A stretch of 64,000 nt of DNA from an uncultured Alistipes sp. (GTDB lineage: Bacteria > Bacteroidota > Bacteroidia > Bacteroidales > Rikenellaceae), in assembly GCA_944321175.1 (NCBI GenBank), contig CALUKI010000010.1:33481-97480 (forward strand), read 5' to 3'. Positions 44,681 through 52,776 of this stretch are shown here, in pieces. The position numbers and the translations under genes are program-made. Within the stretch, counting starts at the first letter, position 1; every line of letters starts with the position of its first letter. The notes below the pieces were generated by a model, which searched no databases, had not been told where the DNA came from, and saw only the letters and a program-made list of their open reading frames with translations.

Positions 44681-44913
44681 GAAATAACAATTAAGATTTG
44701 AAAGCGAAAATCAAAAAATGTGTCTATCGGGGCAGCCGGAGCAAAACACGGAGAGATCACGGGCGCGGTTCAACACGACACACAAAGCGTCCCGACGATG
44801 GATTTGCCGGATCGAACGATCCACTCCGCATTCGGCAGGGGCACTCTCCCGCGACATGACCGGCGCGATACGGGTTCCGGCACGCGCCTTTTCGCAATCG
44901 CCCGCTGCGCTCC

Positions 44914-44988
44914 AGATACTCCGCCCCGCACAGCCGAATCGAAAACTGCGTTTTCATTTGGCTATGCTCCCGACTTTTCGTATCTTTG
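44914..44988 (+). repeat. Promoter-bearing dispersed repeat upstream of the DPP III gene
   Basis: This 75-nt copy aligns with the mtlA-upstream unit over its whole length: AGATACTCCG at the far end, a GAAAAC-TGC-GTTTTC hairpin (44941-44955), CATTTGG, and CGACTTTTCGTATCTTTG at the gene-proximal end. It faces the DPP III gene. Confidence 0.75.
44958..44988 (+). promoter_or_regulatory. Promoter of the DPP III gene: TTG-N20-TATCTTTG
   Basis: TTG at 44958-44960, 20 nt, then TATCTTTG at 44981-44988. The ATG is at 45022, so the leader is about 27 nt. Both elements belong to the repeat. Confidence 0.8.
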
Positions 44989-45021
44989 GCTCCCGATTTA
45001 TACTCACTAATCCGCACGCGA

Positions 45022-47046
45022 ATGAAAACAACCGCTTGGTTAACGCTTATGACAGCAACCGTTGCAACAGGCATCTCCTGCTCCGGCGACAGGAAAGAGA
45101 CCGCCGAACAGCCATGGATCGTCGATCGGTTCGACGACATCAAGGTAATCCGCTACGAAGTGCCGGGCTTCGAGCAGTTGCCGCTTCAACAGAAAGAACT
45201 GATCTACTACCTGAGTGAGGCGGCGAAATGCGGCCGCGACATTCTCTACGATCAGAATTGCCGGATGAACCTGCCGGTCCGCCGGACGCTCGAAACGATC
45301 TATCGGCAATACGGAGGAGACCGCACGACCGACGAGTGGAAGGCACTGGAGAAATATTTGAAAAAGGTATGGTTTGCCAATGGCATCCACCACCACTACT
45401 CCAACGACAAGTTCCGGCCGGAATTCTCCGAAGCCTTCTTCCGCCAGGCCGCAGCCTCGATCGGCATGGAGCAGTTTCCGGAGAATTTCGACTACATCTG
45501 CATGGCGATCTTCGATCCGGCACTCTACCCCACGCGGTTGAACCAGAAGGCCGGCGACGATCTGCTGTGGACATCGTCGAGCAACTATTACCGGAATGTC
45601 CGGCAGGCCGAGGCGGAGAAGTTCTACAACGGCATGGCAGCCGCGAACGCAAAGGATCCCGAACCGATCTCCTACGGGCTGAACTCGCAACTGGTCAAGG
45701 AGGAGAAGACCGGCCGCATCTACGAGCGCACATGGAAAGTGGGCGGCATGTATTCGCCGGCGATCGAACAGATCGTCCATTGGCTCGAAAAGGCCCGCGA
45801 TGTCGCCGAAGGCCCGCAGCGTGAAACGATCGCGGCGCTGATCGGCTACTACCACACGGGCGATCTGAAGCAGTTCGACCGTTACAATATCCTCTGGCTG
45901 AAAGATACCGTCTCGAACGTCGATTTCGTGAACGGGTTCATCGAGACTTACGGCGACCCGCTGGGATACAAGGCGTCATGGGAATCGATCGTCAACTTCG
46001 TCGATTCGGCGGCCTGCCGGCGCACGCAGGTCATCTCGCAGAATGCGCAGTGGTTCGAAGACCATTCGCCCGTTGATCCGGCCTACAAGAAGAAGGTCGT
46101 GAAGGGCGTTTCGGCCAAGGTCATCACGGTAGCGATGCTGGGCGGCGACTGCTACCCCGCCACACCGATCGGCATCAACCTGCCCAATGCCGACTGGATC
46201 CGCAAGGAGTACGGATCGAAGTCGGTGACGATCGACAACATCACCTATGCCTACGACCGTGCGGCGCACGGCAACGGCTTCGAAGAGGAGTTCATGCTGC
46301 GGCCCGAAGACCGGGAACGGGTGGACAAATACGGCAAGTTGGCCGACGACCTGCATACCGACCTGCATGAATGTCTGGGTCACGGTTCGGGGCAGTTGGC
46401 TCCGGGGATTACCGGCGGGGAGCTGCGCAGCTACGGTTCGACGCTCGAAGAGGCCCGCGCCGATCTCTTCGGACTCTACTATCTGGGCGACGAAAAACTC
46501 GTCGAACTGGGACTTGTCCCATCGTTCGATGTCGCCAAGGCGCAATACGCCTCCTATATCCTCAACGGTCTGATGACGCAGTTGGCCCGCATCCAGCCGG
46601 GCAAGAACGTCGAGGAGTCGCACATGCGCAACCGCAAGCTGATTGCCGAATGGTGTTACGAAGCGGGCAAGGCGGAGAACGTCATCGAATGGCGCAGGGA
46701 GAACGGCAAGAGCTATGTCGTTGTGAACGACTTCGAGAAGTTGCGCAAGCTGTTCGGAGAGTTGCTGCGCGAGATCCAACGCATCAAGTCGGAGGGCGAC
46801 TATGAAGCAGGCAAGGCGCTGGTCGAGCGTTACGCCGTTCAGGTCGATCCGACGCTGCATGCCGAGGTGCTCGCCCGCTACGAAGCGTTGCATATCGAGC
46901 CCTACGGAGGTTTTGTCAATCCGGAGTACGAACTTGTCGAGCGCGACGGCCGTGTCGTGGACGTGAAGATCAGCTATCCGGCCAACTATGTCGAACAGAT
47001 GCTCGGCTATTCGAAGAACTACTCCTTCCTGCCCGACCTCAATTAG
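45022..47046 (+). CDS. M49-family dipeptidyl peptidase III lipoprotein
   Basis: A 674-residue zinc exopeptidase that removes dipeptides from peptide N-termini. The start MKTTAWLTLMTATVATGISC is a lipoprotein signal, so the enzyme is exported. The hexapeptide zinc motif HECLGH (residues 449-454) is the bacterial M49 variant, and the second motif LEEARADLFGLYYLG follows about 25 residues later. Related Bacteroides proteins are sometimes mislabelled dihydrofolate reductase. The gene is single, driven by the repeat-borne promoter and followed by a long hairpin. With two M3 and one M16 lipoproteins it makes a fourth exported peptidase in the window. Confidence 0.93.
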   Translation: MKTTAWLTLMTATVATGISCSGDRKETAEQPWIVDRFDDIKVIRYEVPGFEQLPLQQKELIYYLSEAAKCGRDILYDQNCRMNLPVRRTLETIYRQYGGDRTTDEWKALEKYLKKVWFANGIHHHYSNDKFRPEFSEAFFRQAAASIGMEQFPENFDYICMAIFDPALYPTRLNQKAGDDLLWTSSSNYYRNVRQAEAEKFYNGMAAANAKDPEPISYGLNSQLVKEEKTGRIYERTWKVGGMYSPAIEQIVHWLEKARDVAEGPQRETIAALIGYYHTGDLKQFDRYNILWLKDTVSNVDFVNGFIETYGDPLGYKASWESIVNFVDSAACRRTQVISQNAQWFEDHSPVDPAYKKKVVKGVSAKVITVAMLGGDCYPATPIGINLPNADWIRKEYGSKSVTIDNITYAYDRAAHGNGFEEEFMLRPEDRERVDKYGKLADDLHTDLHECLGHGSGQLAPGITGGELRSYGSTLEEARADLFGLYYLGDEKLVELGLVPSFDVAKAQYASYILNGLMTQLARIQPGKNVEESHMRNRKLIAEWCYEAGKAENVIEWRRENGKSYVVVNDFEKLRKLFGELLREIQRIKSEGDYEAGKALVERYAVQVDPTLHAEVLARYEALHIEPYGGFVNPEYELVERDGRVVDVKISYPANYVEQMLGYSKNYSFLPDLN

Positions 47047-47087
47047 GAAGAGACAGGGAAGGCCATCAGGGAAACGCAATAGCGTAA

Positions 47088-47120
47088 CAGGAGCGTCGGG
47101 AACTTGCCCCGACGCTCCTG
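47088..47120 (+). terminator. Hairpin after the DPP III gene, probable terminator
   Basis: A perfect 13-bp stem (47088-47100 with 47108-47120) and 7-nt loop lie 41 nt after the stop. The tail TTCTGC is only weakly T-rich. The rest of 47121-47371 shows no gene. Confidence 0.6.
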
Positions 47121-47371
47121 TTCTGCACGCTCCGCCCATGCATCCTTTCCCATTTCGTTCACCGCGCCTGACAAATTCCCGTCCGCCCAACCGCTCTCTT
47201 CCGGCATTTCCCCGCTGCTGTTTTCATACTGTTCCGCCTCGCAGCGTTGACCGATTGGCCGTTTTCACTGCCGGAACAGACCGCCGCATACCGTTTTCTG
47301 ACCGATCCGGCATAATTCCGGCTCCGAAGGCCTGACCGCAAAACCCATCCGGAAATTTTCGCCGCACGATA

Positions 47372-47402
47372 TTGGAGTTCAGCGATAAATTGGCGATCTT
47401 TG
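47372..47402 (+). promoter_or_regulatory. Promoter of the DedA/YqaA gene: TTG-N20-GATCTTTG
   Basis: TTG at 47372-47374, 20 nt, then GATCTTTG at 47395-47402, one mismatch from TAnnTTTG. The ATG is at 47442. Confidence 0.55.
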
Positions 47403-47441
47403 CAACACATTTGTGAATCCGCACGGAAACAGGGAGAAATT

Positions 47442-47885
47442 ATGGATTGGCTGATCGATCTGGGATATCTGGGACTCTTTCTCGGCACGTTTGTGGCGGG
47501 GACGGTCATTCCCATGAGTTCCGACGTACTGATGGTCGGAATGCTGGCCGTCGGCGCCAATCCGATCGCCTGTCTCTTCGTCGCCTCGATCGGCAACTGG
47601 CTGGGAGCGATGACCTCCTATGTACTGGGCTGGTATGCCAAATGGGCATGGCTCGAAAAGTGGTTCGGCATTCGTCCGGAGACGCTCCGCAAACAGCAGC
47701 AGCGCATCGACCGTTACGGCGTATGGCTCGCCGCAGTCTATTGGGCGCCGTTCATCGGCATGATCTGCATGATCGCACTGGGTGTTTACAAGGTGCGTCC
47801 GCGCACGACGGCACTGCTGGCTCTGGCCGGAGCGTTCATCCGTTTTCTCTTCTGGATCCTGCTGCACGCCGTATGGCAGCAATAG
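47442..47885 (+). CDS. YqaA/DedA-family membrane protein
   Basis: A 147-residue membrane protein of the VTT/SNARE-associated superfamily, short like E. coli YqaA. Hydrophobic segments include LGLFLGTFVAGTVIPMSSDV and CLFVASIGNWLGAMTSYVLG. The FIGMICMIALGVYKV segment carries the conserved glycine region. DedA proteins are linked to lipid-carrier recycling and membrane energetics; the role of the YqaA branch is unknown. The start at 47442 (MDWLIDLGYLG) follows an AGGGAGA ribosome-binding-like sequence; an upstream ATG at 47400 overlaps the -7 element. Confidence 0.85.
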   Translation: MDWLIDLGYLGLFLGTFVAGTVIPMSSDVLMVGMLAVGANPIACLFVASIGNWLGAMTSYVLGWYAKWAWLEKWFGIRPETLRKQQQRIDRYGVWLAAVYWAPFIGMICMIALGVYKVRPRTTALLALAGAFIRFLFWILLHAVWQQ

Positions 47886-48223
47886 GCTGCGGCGGCATCC
47901 GCAACAGCATGCTGCCGCCGGCCCCATAAGGCGGCACGGTCTTTCCATACGGACATCCATTCCGGCCGGTTTGCGGCAGTATCCACCGCACCAACAGCTT
48001 AGATGACATTTTTCGGCGCCGTTTCGTTCCGCTCCGGCGATACGGACGTTCACTGCCGGATTCGGGAATGGCCGTTCGGGGGCCGTCTCCGACTCTTTTC
48101 CCTTCCGCCGCGCCCGCCGGAAGCTGTTTTTTGCAATGGCGCACCGATCCGAACGTCAGCGGGAACGGAACGGTATTTGATTGATAGCGGGTCGATAGCA
48201 ACTCATTAAAAAATTTCTGAACT
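47886..48223. other. Non-coding gap upstream of the DUF4136 gene
   Basis: About 340 nt with no convincing gene, RNA or consensus promoter on either strand. Confidence 0.45.
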
Positions 48224-48877
48224 ATGACCGCAAAAAATCTACTCATGTCATTGCTCTCCATGCTGGCCGTCACGGTCGTGTCGTGCCAGAAGGAGCCGTC
48301 CACCTCCGGTCTTCACGAAGACTTTCTGGTCTATACGGATTACGACCGGCAGACCGATTTTTCGGACATCGAAATTTTCTATCTGCCCGACAGCATTCTG
48401 TTGATCGGCAATTCGGATCAGACCGAATACTGGAAAGATGCCGATGCACAAGAGATCATCGGCACGGTCGCCGAACAGATGGAGGCCCGCAATTTCATCC
48501 GCACGGATGACAAAACGGCTGCGCAGGTGGGACTTCAACTGAGCTACGTCGAACAAGTGACCTACTTCGTAGGGTACGACTATCCCTACTGGTGGTGGTA
48601 CTACCCCTACTATTGGGCGCCGGGCTACTGGGGCGACTGGTTCGGCTGGCACTACCCCTATCAGGTCTATTACGGCTATACGGCGGGGTCGATGCTCATC
48701 GAGATGGTAGATCTGACGGCCGAGCAGGAGAGCCGCAAACTGCCTGTCATCTGGGACAGCTACATCGGCGGACTGCTCACCTCGTCACAGGAGATCAACA
48801 TGCAGCGCACGCTCAATGCCGTCGATCAGGCCTTTGCGCAGTCTCCCTATCTGATCACCGATTCCCTCATCCGTTAA
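48224..48877 (+). CDS. DUF4136-family lipoprotein with a Trp/Tyr-rich segment
   Basis: A 217-residue lipoprotein (signal LLSMLAVTVVSC). The DUF4136 pattern is visible in YTDYDRQTDFSDIEIFYLPD at the start and in EQMEARNFIR. Its odd feature is an aromatic patch around residues 120-150 (YPYWWWYYPYYWAPGYWGDW and beyond), where most residues are Trp, Tyr or Pro. It ends with a helical segment that includes LPVIWDSYIGGLL. The function is unknown; family members are outer-membrane or periplasmic. It is followed after 12 nt by an outer-membrane barrel gene, so the two probably work together. Confidence 0.85.
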   Translation: MTAKNLLMSLLSMLAVTVVSCQKEPSTSGLHEDFLVYTDYDRQTDFSDIEIFYLPDSILLIGNSDQTEYWKDADAQEIIGTVAEQMEARNFIRTDDKTAAQVGLQLSYVEQVTYFVGYDYPYWWWYYPYYWAPGYWGDWFGWHYPYQVYYGYTAGSMLIEMVDLTAEQESRKLPVIWDSYIGGLLTSSQEINMQRTLNAVDQAFAQSPYLITDSLIR

Positions 48878-48889
48878 TTACACATCGCC

Positions 48890-49522
48890 ATGAAAACAAA
48901 CAACATATTCCGTCACAAAATCCTGTTGCTGGCCGTTGCATCGTTTGCCTTTGCACTGCCGGGCCGCGCCCAGCTCTTCCCGAACACCTACATGAACATC
49001 GACTGGCAGATGAATGTTCCGCTGGGAGATGCCTATGCCGACAAGACATCGGGTTGGGGCATGAACTTCGAAGGCGGCTACTTCATCACGCCGGAATTTT
49101 CACTCGGCGCCTTCATCTCCTACCAGACCAACATCCAGTCGATCGATCGTCAGACGCTGCAGCTTCCGGACGGTTCATCTCTGACAACGGCGCAGAAGCA
49201 CACGCTCTTCGAACTGCCGTTCGGTGTTGCGGGCCGCTACAACTTCATGAAGCACCGTGTTTTCCAGCCCTATGTGGGAATGCGTCTGGGTGCCGATTAC
49301 GCCGAAATGTCCTCCTATTACTATACGATCCAGCAGTACGAGGATTCGTGGGGCGTCTATCTCTCGCCGGAGATCGGCGCGAGCATCTTCCCGTCGCCGG
49401 ACCAACGCTTCGGCTTCCATGTGGCGCTCTTCTACAGTTACGCCAGCAACAGCGACAGGCTGTTGATCTACTCGATGGACGGCATCAGCCGCTTCGGGCT
49501 GCGCGTCGGTATCTCCTTCTGA
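48890..49522 (+). CDS. Outer-membrane beta-barrel protein
   Basis: A 210-residue protein with a Sec signal peptide (cleavage likely after LPGRA). Alternating amphipathic strands (GWGMNFEGGYFITPEFSLGA; YVGMRLGADYAEMSSYYY) form a small barrel of about eight strands. The last residue is Phe, as required by the BAM machinery. The fold looks like OmpW/OmpX-type barrels; transport substrate or binding role is unknown. It is co-transcribed with the DUF4136 lipoprotein and ends at a strong terminator. Confidence 0.85.
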   Translation: MKTNNIFRHKILLLAVASFAFALPGRAQLFPNTYMNIDWQMNVPLGDAYADKTSGWGMNFEGGYFITPEFSLGAFISYQTNIQSIDRQTLQLPDGSSLTTAQKHTLFELPFGVAGRYNFMKHRVFQPYVGMRLGADYAEMSSYYYTIQQYEDSWGVYLSPEIGASIFPSPDQRFGFHVALFYSYASNSDRLLIYSMDGISRFGLRVGISF

Positions 49523-49549
49523 CCGGCCGCCGATCCGGCGGCAACAGAC

Positions 49550-49583
49550 GGGAGCGCCCCTTTATATGAGGCGCTCCCGTTTT
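49550..49583 (+). terminator. Intrinsic terminator of the outer-membrane barrel gene
   Basis: A 9-bp GC stem (49550-49558 with 49570-49578) is followed by GTTTTTCC. It lies 27 nt after the stop. Confidence 0.8.
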
Positions 49584-49629
49584 TCCACATGTACCGGCCC
49601 GTTTCAATTCAGCGCAACCAGCATCCCCG

Positions 49630-51180
49630 CTACGACAGCGCCACAACAGCATACCGGCCTACGACATCGCACACCTCGGCCGTCGGAACGTTTTTCTCCA
49701 GCTCGCCGAGCGAACGTACCGGCAGCATCAGCACGGTGCCGTGCAACTCTCCGGCCGCGATCTCCTCCCACGATACGATCCGCACATCCTCGCCCAGATA
49801 GACATCCATCCCTTCGGGCCGCGAGACACCGCAGACGCAATATCCCGACAGGTTGCGTTGTGCGGCAACCTGCATCGACGTGCGGCACAACTCACCGTAG
49901 CCGATCTCGCCGTTGATCTTCGGCAGGGCCCATCCGCCGACAAAGACCGCAGCGAAAAGCCCGCAGGCAATCGTCCGGATGGCGGTATCGAGCCGCCGCC
50001 GGCCGTAGAGCCGGTAAAGCGCCGTCGCACCCGCCGCCGAGAGGAGCGTTGCGGCCGCATAGAAGAGCACCTGCCCCACAAAGCGCGTATCCTCCAACCG
50101 AGCCAGCACGATTACCGCCGGCAATGCAAGGCAGAATACGACGGCCGGTACGGCAACGGCCGCCGCCTGCCAACGGTTCCACCGGAGGTCGGGCGACACA
50201 AGAAGCGTCAGATAGAGGACAAAGGGGAATGCCGGCAACAGATAAACGTCTATTTTGGAACTGATGGCCGACAGCATGACGAACGTCACCGCCGCAATTG
50301 TCAGGAAAAAGCGTTGTTGCTCGGTACGCACGACGCCCCGCCACAAGGCGACGGCGATCGTACCGATTGCCAGCAGCGACCAAGGGAACATCGAGTACCA
50401 GATCGAAACGGCATAGAAATAGAAGGGCTCCTCGTGATGGAAGGCGTTGACGGCGCGGTCGAGCGTCTGATGGAAGAGCAGATTGTCGAGATAATCGGCA
50501 CCGCCTTCGGCATAGACGCAGCCGAACCACGCACCGCACAAGAGCAGCAGAATGCCCCATGTACGCCAACCCCAGTAACGGCCGATCGTGCGGATGCGGC
50601 GTGTCAGCAGGAGATAGACGACCGTCCCGACCAGCGGGACCAGTATTCCGACAGGGCCTTTGCTGAAAATCGCCAGAAAGACATAGAGCGGAAAGAGAAG
50701 CTGTTCGCGCCGCAAACGGCCCTCACCCGTCAGCATCCGATAGAAGCTTCTCAACGCGAGGACGATGAACATGCACATGAGCATGTCCTGCCGCAGGATG
50801 ATCATCATGCCGAGGAACAGTCCGCAGCTGAGCATCATCCACCGGCCCGTACTGCGCGTCTGCCCGGAAAGCGCACCGGCCGTCCAACGATCCATCACGC
50901 GGGTGATGACGAAGGCCGGAATGAGCGAGAAGAGCGACAGGAAGGCCATGCAATGGCCGCCGAAGAGCCACCGGCCCAACATGATCGCCCAGAAATAGAG
51001 GGGCGGTTTGTCGGCATAGGGGACACCCTGATTGGTAAAGGCGAAGAAACTGCCTTCGCGCAGCGCCTCATCGACGATGCTCAGGTAACGCAGTTCGTTG
51101 CTCGGCGTATAGTCGCGCAGCAGCAACACGGGCAGCAGGGCCGCCAATACGATCAGATAGACGGCGTTATTCTTTTTCAT
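49630..51180 (-). CDS. ArnT-like (GT83/GT39) polyprenyl-linked sugar transferase
   Basis: A 516-residue inner-membrane protein with about a dozen helices and a C-terminal soluble domain. The first periplasmic loop has TPSNELRYLSIVDEALREG and ADKPPLYFWAIMLGRWLFG, matching ArnT-type transferases that move a sugar from a polyprenyl phosphate to lipid A or another acceptor. The final ~100 residues (from LCRTSMQVAA) look periplasmic. It overlaps the LAB_N gene by 14 nt. With the GT2 and LAB_N genes it makes a three-gene module. The sugar and the acceptor are inferred only. Confidence 0.88.
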   Translation of the reverse strand: MKKNNAVYLIVLAALLPVLLLRDYTPSNELRYLSIVDEALREGSFFAFTNQGVPYADKPPLYFWAIMLGRWLFGGHCMAFLSLFSLIPAFVITRVMDRWTAGALSGQTRSTGRWMMLSCGLFLGMMIILRQDMLMCMFIVLALRSFYRMLTGEGRLRREQLLFPLYVFLAIFSKGPVGILVPLVGTVVYLLLTRRIRTIGRYWGWRTWGILLLLCGAWFGCVYAEGGADYLDNLLFHQTLDRAVNAFHHEEPFYFYAVSIWYSMFPWSLLAIGTIAVALWRGVVRTEQQRFFLTIAAVTFVMLSAISSKIDVYLLPAFPFVLYLTLLVSPDLRWNRWQAAAVAVPAVVFCLALPAVIVLARLEDTRFVGQVLFYAAATLLSAAGATALYRLYGRRRLDTAIRTIACGLFAAVFVGGWALPKINGEIGYGELCRTSMQVAAQRNLSGYCVCGVSRPEGMDVYLGEDVRIVSWEEIAAGELHGTVLMLPVRSLGELEKNVPTAEVCDVVGRYAVVALS

Positions 51181-51811
51181 CGGTATCGGGATTGGGATGA
51201 CGGTACCACAGATAGAGGTTTCGGGCATAGGCGACCATACCGAACGACTGGCCGAGGATCAGTACGAGATCCCAACGGATGAAGCCGTAGGTAACGATGA
51301 TCGACGAACCGACGAGACTGATGATCCAGAAACCGGCGGGCAGCACCGAGCGTTTGCGCCGGTAGGAGTAGAACCACTGATAGAGGAAACGGAAGGTAAA
51401 GATCACCTGTCCGGCCGATCCGAAGATGAGCAGGCCGAGGGGTACGTCTTCGTTTTCGAAGAAGTGCTCGATCAGGACTTCGGGATGCTGCAGCGTAAAG
51501 GCGACCGCCGCGACGGGAATCAGCAGGAATGCTCCGCGCACAAGCGGATGCAGCCGTTTCCATAGGCCCTTCTCGTTGAGGTTCCACAGATAGACGTAGT
51601 AGGAGATGAACTGTCCGAGTACGATCGAGAAGTCATCGCGCAGCCAGCCATAGGCGCACAACAGGAAGGAGCCGGCGAGACTGAGCACCCAGAAGACCGT
51701 CGGCGAGACGACCCGCCGTGCTCGTTCCGAGAGAACCCACTGCACGAGGATGCGTGCCGAAAAGAAGAGTTGGGCCAGAAAACCGATGGCCAGCAATCCG
51801 ATCTGCGTCAT
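51167..51811 (-). CDS. Lipid A biosynthesis N-terminal (LAB_N) domain protein, two repeats
   Basis: A 214-residue membrane protein with two LAB_N-type repeats. The first has FFSARILVQWVLSERARRVV, and the second FTFRFLYQWFYSYRRKRSVL; each is followed by FWxxSLxGSxxxxxYG. LAB_N was defined at the N-terminus of some LpxB proteins, but here it stands alone without the glycosyltransferase domain. The repeated three-helix pattern suggests a small carrier or flippase-like fold. It lies between a GT2 enzyme and an ArnT-like transferase, so a role in moving the lipid-linked sugar across the membrane is a reasonable guess. Confidence 0.85.
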   Translation of the reverse strand: MTQIGLLAIGFLAQLFFSARILVQWVLSERARRVVSPTVFWVLSLAGSFLLCAYGWLRDDFSIVLGQFISYYVYLWNLNEKGLWKRLHPLVRGAFLLIPVAAVAFTLQHPEVLIEHFFENEDVPLGLLIFGSAGQVIFTFRFLYQWFYSYRRKRSVLPAGFWIISLVGSSIIVTYGFIRWDLVLILGQSFGMVAYARNLYLWYRHPNPDTDEKE

Positions 51812-51817
51812 TCCTGC

Positions 51818-52549
51818 CTACGCGATATTCTGTTCGTTGACACGGTAGTTGATGTAGCGTTTCTTCATCCAGCGATAGACGAAACAGTCGAAGAAAGGCG
51901 ACACGAGACGGTTCCACAGGTGGTATTTCGACGTTCCCGCCACGCGCGGGAAATGGCGCACAGGAACCTGTTTCACACGGCCCTCCTGCAGGAGGATCAG
52001 CGCCGGCAGAAAACGGTGCATGCCCGTGAAGAAGGGAATCCGCTTGGCGCAGTCGGTATGGAGCACCTTCAACGGGCAACCCGTATCCTGTACGCCGTCA
52101 TGGGTCATCATGCGGCGGAATCCGTTTGCGATTTTCGACTGAAGCCGTTTGAAAAAGGTATCCTTCCGGTTGGCGCGGATGCCCATCACCAGTTCGTACT
52201 CCGGAATATCGCGCAACAGCAGGTTGAAATCTTCGGGCGCAGTCTGCAGATCGGCATCCATATAGCCGACATAGGGCGACTGGGCGGCATCGATACCGGC
52301 CTTCATGGCGGCGCTGAGACCGCAGTTCCGCTCCAGCGACAGGTAATAGAAATGGTCGTTCCGCGCGCAGACGGCATGAATCCGTTCGAGGCTGCCATCC
52401 GTCGAACCGTCATTGACGAACAACACGCAGGAGGGATAGAGTGACAGCGGCAGAAATGCGGAAAGTTCACGTTCCAATGCGAAGATGTTATCGACTTCGT
52501 TATATACCGGCACTACGATCGTGAGCTGATAATCGGCAGTCTTGTTCAT
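51818..52549 (-). CDS. Family 2 glycosyltransferase, DPM1/ArnC-like
   Basis: A 243-residue GT-A enzyme that should load a sugar onto a polyprenyl phosphate on the cytoplasmic face. Motifs are TIVVPVYNEVDNIFALE, NDGSTDGSLERI, LERNCGLSAAMKAGIDAA and the metal-binding MDADLQTAPED. It lacks the C-terminal membrane helices of ArnC, as in soluble DPM1-like enzymes. It begins the GT2-LAB_N-GT83 module and stops 6 nt before LAB_N. A TAATTTCG near 52570-52577 on the same strand is a weak -7 candidate. Confidence 0.9.
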   Translation of the reverse strand: MNKTADYQLTIVVPVYNEVDNIFALERELSAFLPLSLYPSCVLFVNDGSTDGSLERIHAVCARNDHFYYLSLERNCGLSAAMKAGIDAAQSPYVGYMDADLQTAPEDFNLLLRDIPEYELVMGIRANRKDTFFKRLQSKIANGFRRMMTHDGVQDTGCPLKVLHTDCAKRIPFFTGMHRFLPALILLQEGRVKQVPVRHFPRVAGTSKYHLWNRLVSPFFDCFVYRWMKKRYINYRVNEQNIA

Positions 52550-52648
52550 GTTTTAGCACAAAATGATGGCGAAATTAGGGAATTATTCCGAATCTTCATG
52601 AAAAATAGGGAAAAATCGCCATCTTTCCATGAATTTTCAAACAAAAGA

Positions 52649-52678
52649 GGGCGGCTCCTGACCATTATGGAGCCGCCC
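52649..52678 (-). terminator. Intrinsic terminator at the end of the mannitol/GDPD operon
   Basis: A perfect 10-bp GC stem (52649-52658 with 52669-52678) is followed on the minus strand by TCTTTTGTTT. It lies about 100 nt after the GDPD stop, where the PTS operon would end. Confidence 0.8.
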
Positions 52679-52776
52679 GTCGGTTATCGTTCGCTGGTGG
52701 ATGGAGCATCCAAAGACCCGTTCCTCTGCGGGTTCCGGTCCTTCGCTCTACCCCACCCTTGCAAACTGACGATTGT

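Noticed and set aside
45022..47046. Dihydrofolate reductase
   Set aside because: This label is sometimes given to homologues, but the protein has the M49 zinc motif HECLGH and a 674-residue length; no DHFR motif is present.
52690..52765. tRNA-like stretch downstream of the GDPD gene
   Set aside because: Short GC-rich pairings are present (GGTGG with CCACC), but no T-arm with TTCGA and no standard anticodon arm can be folded.
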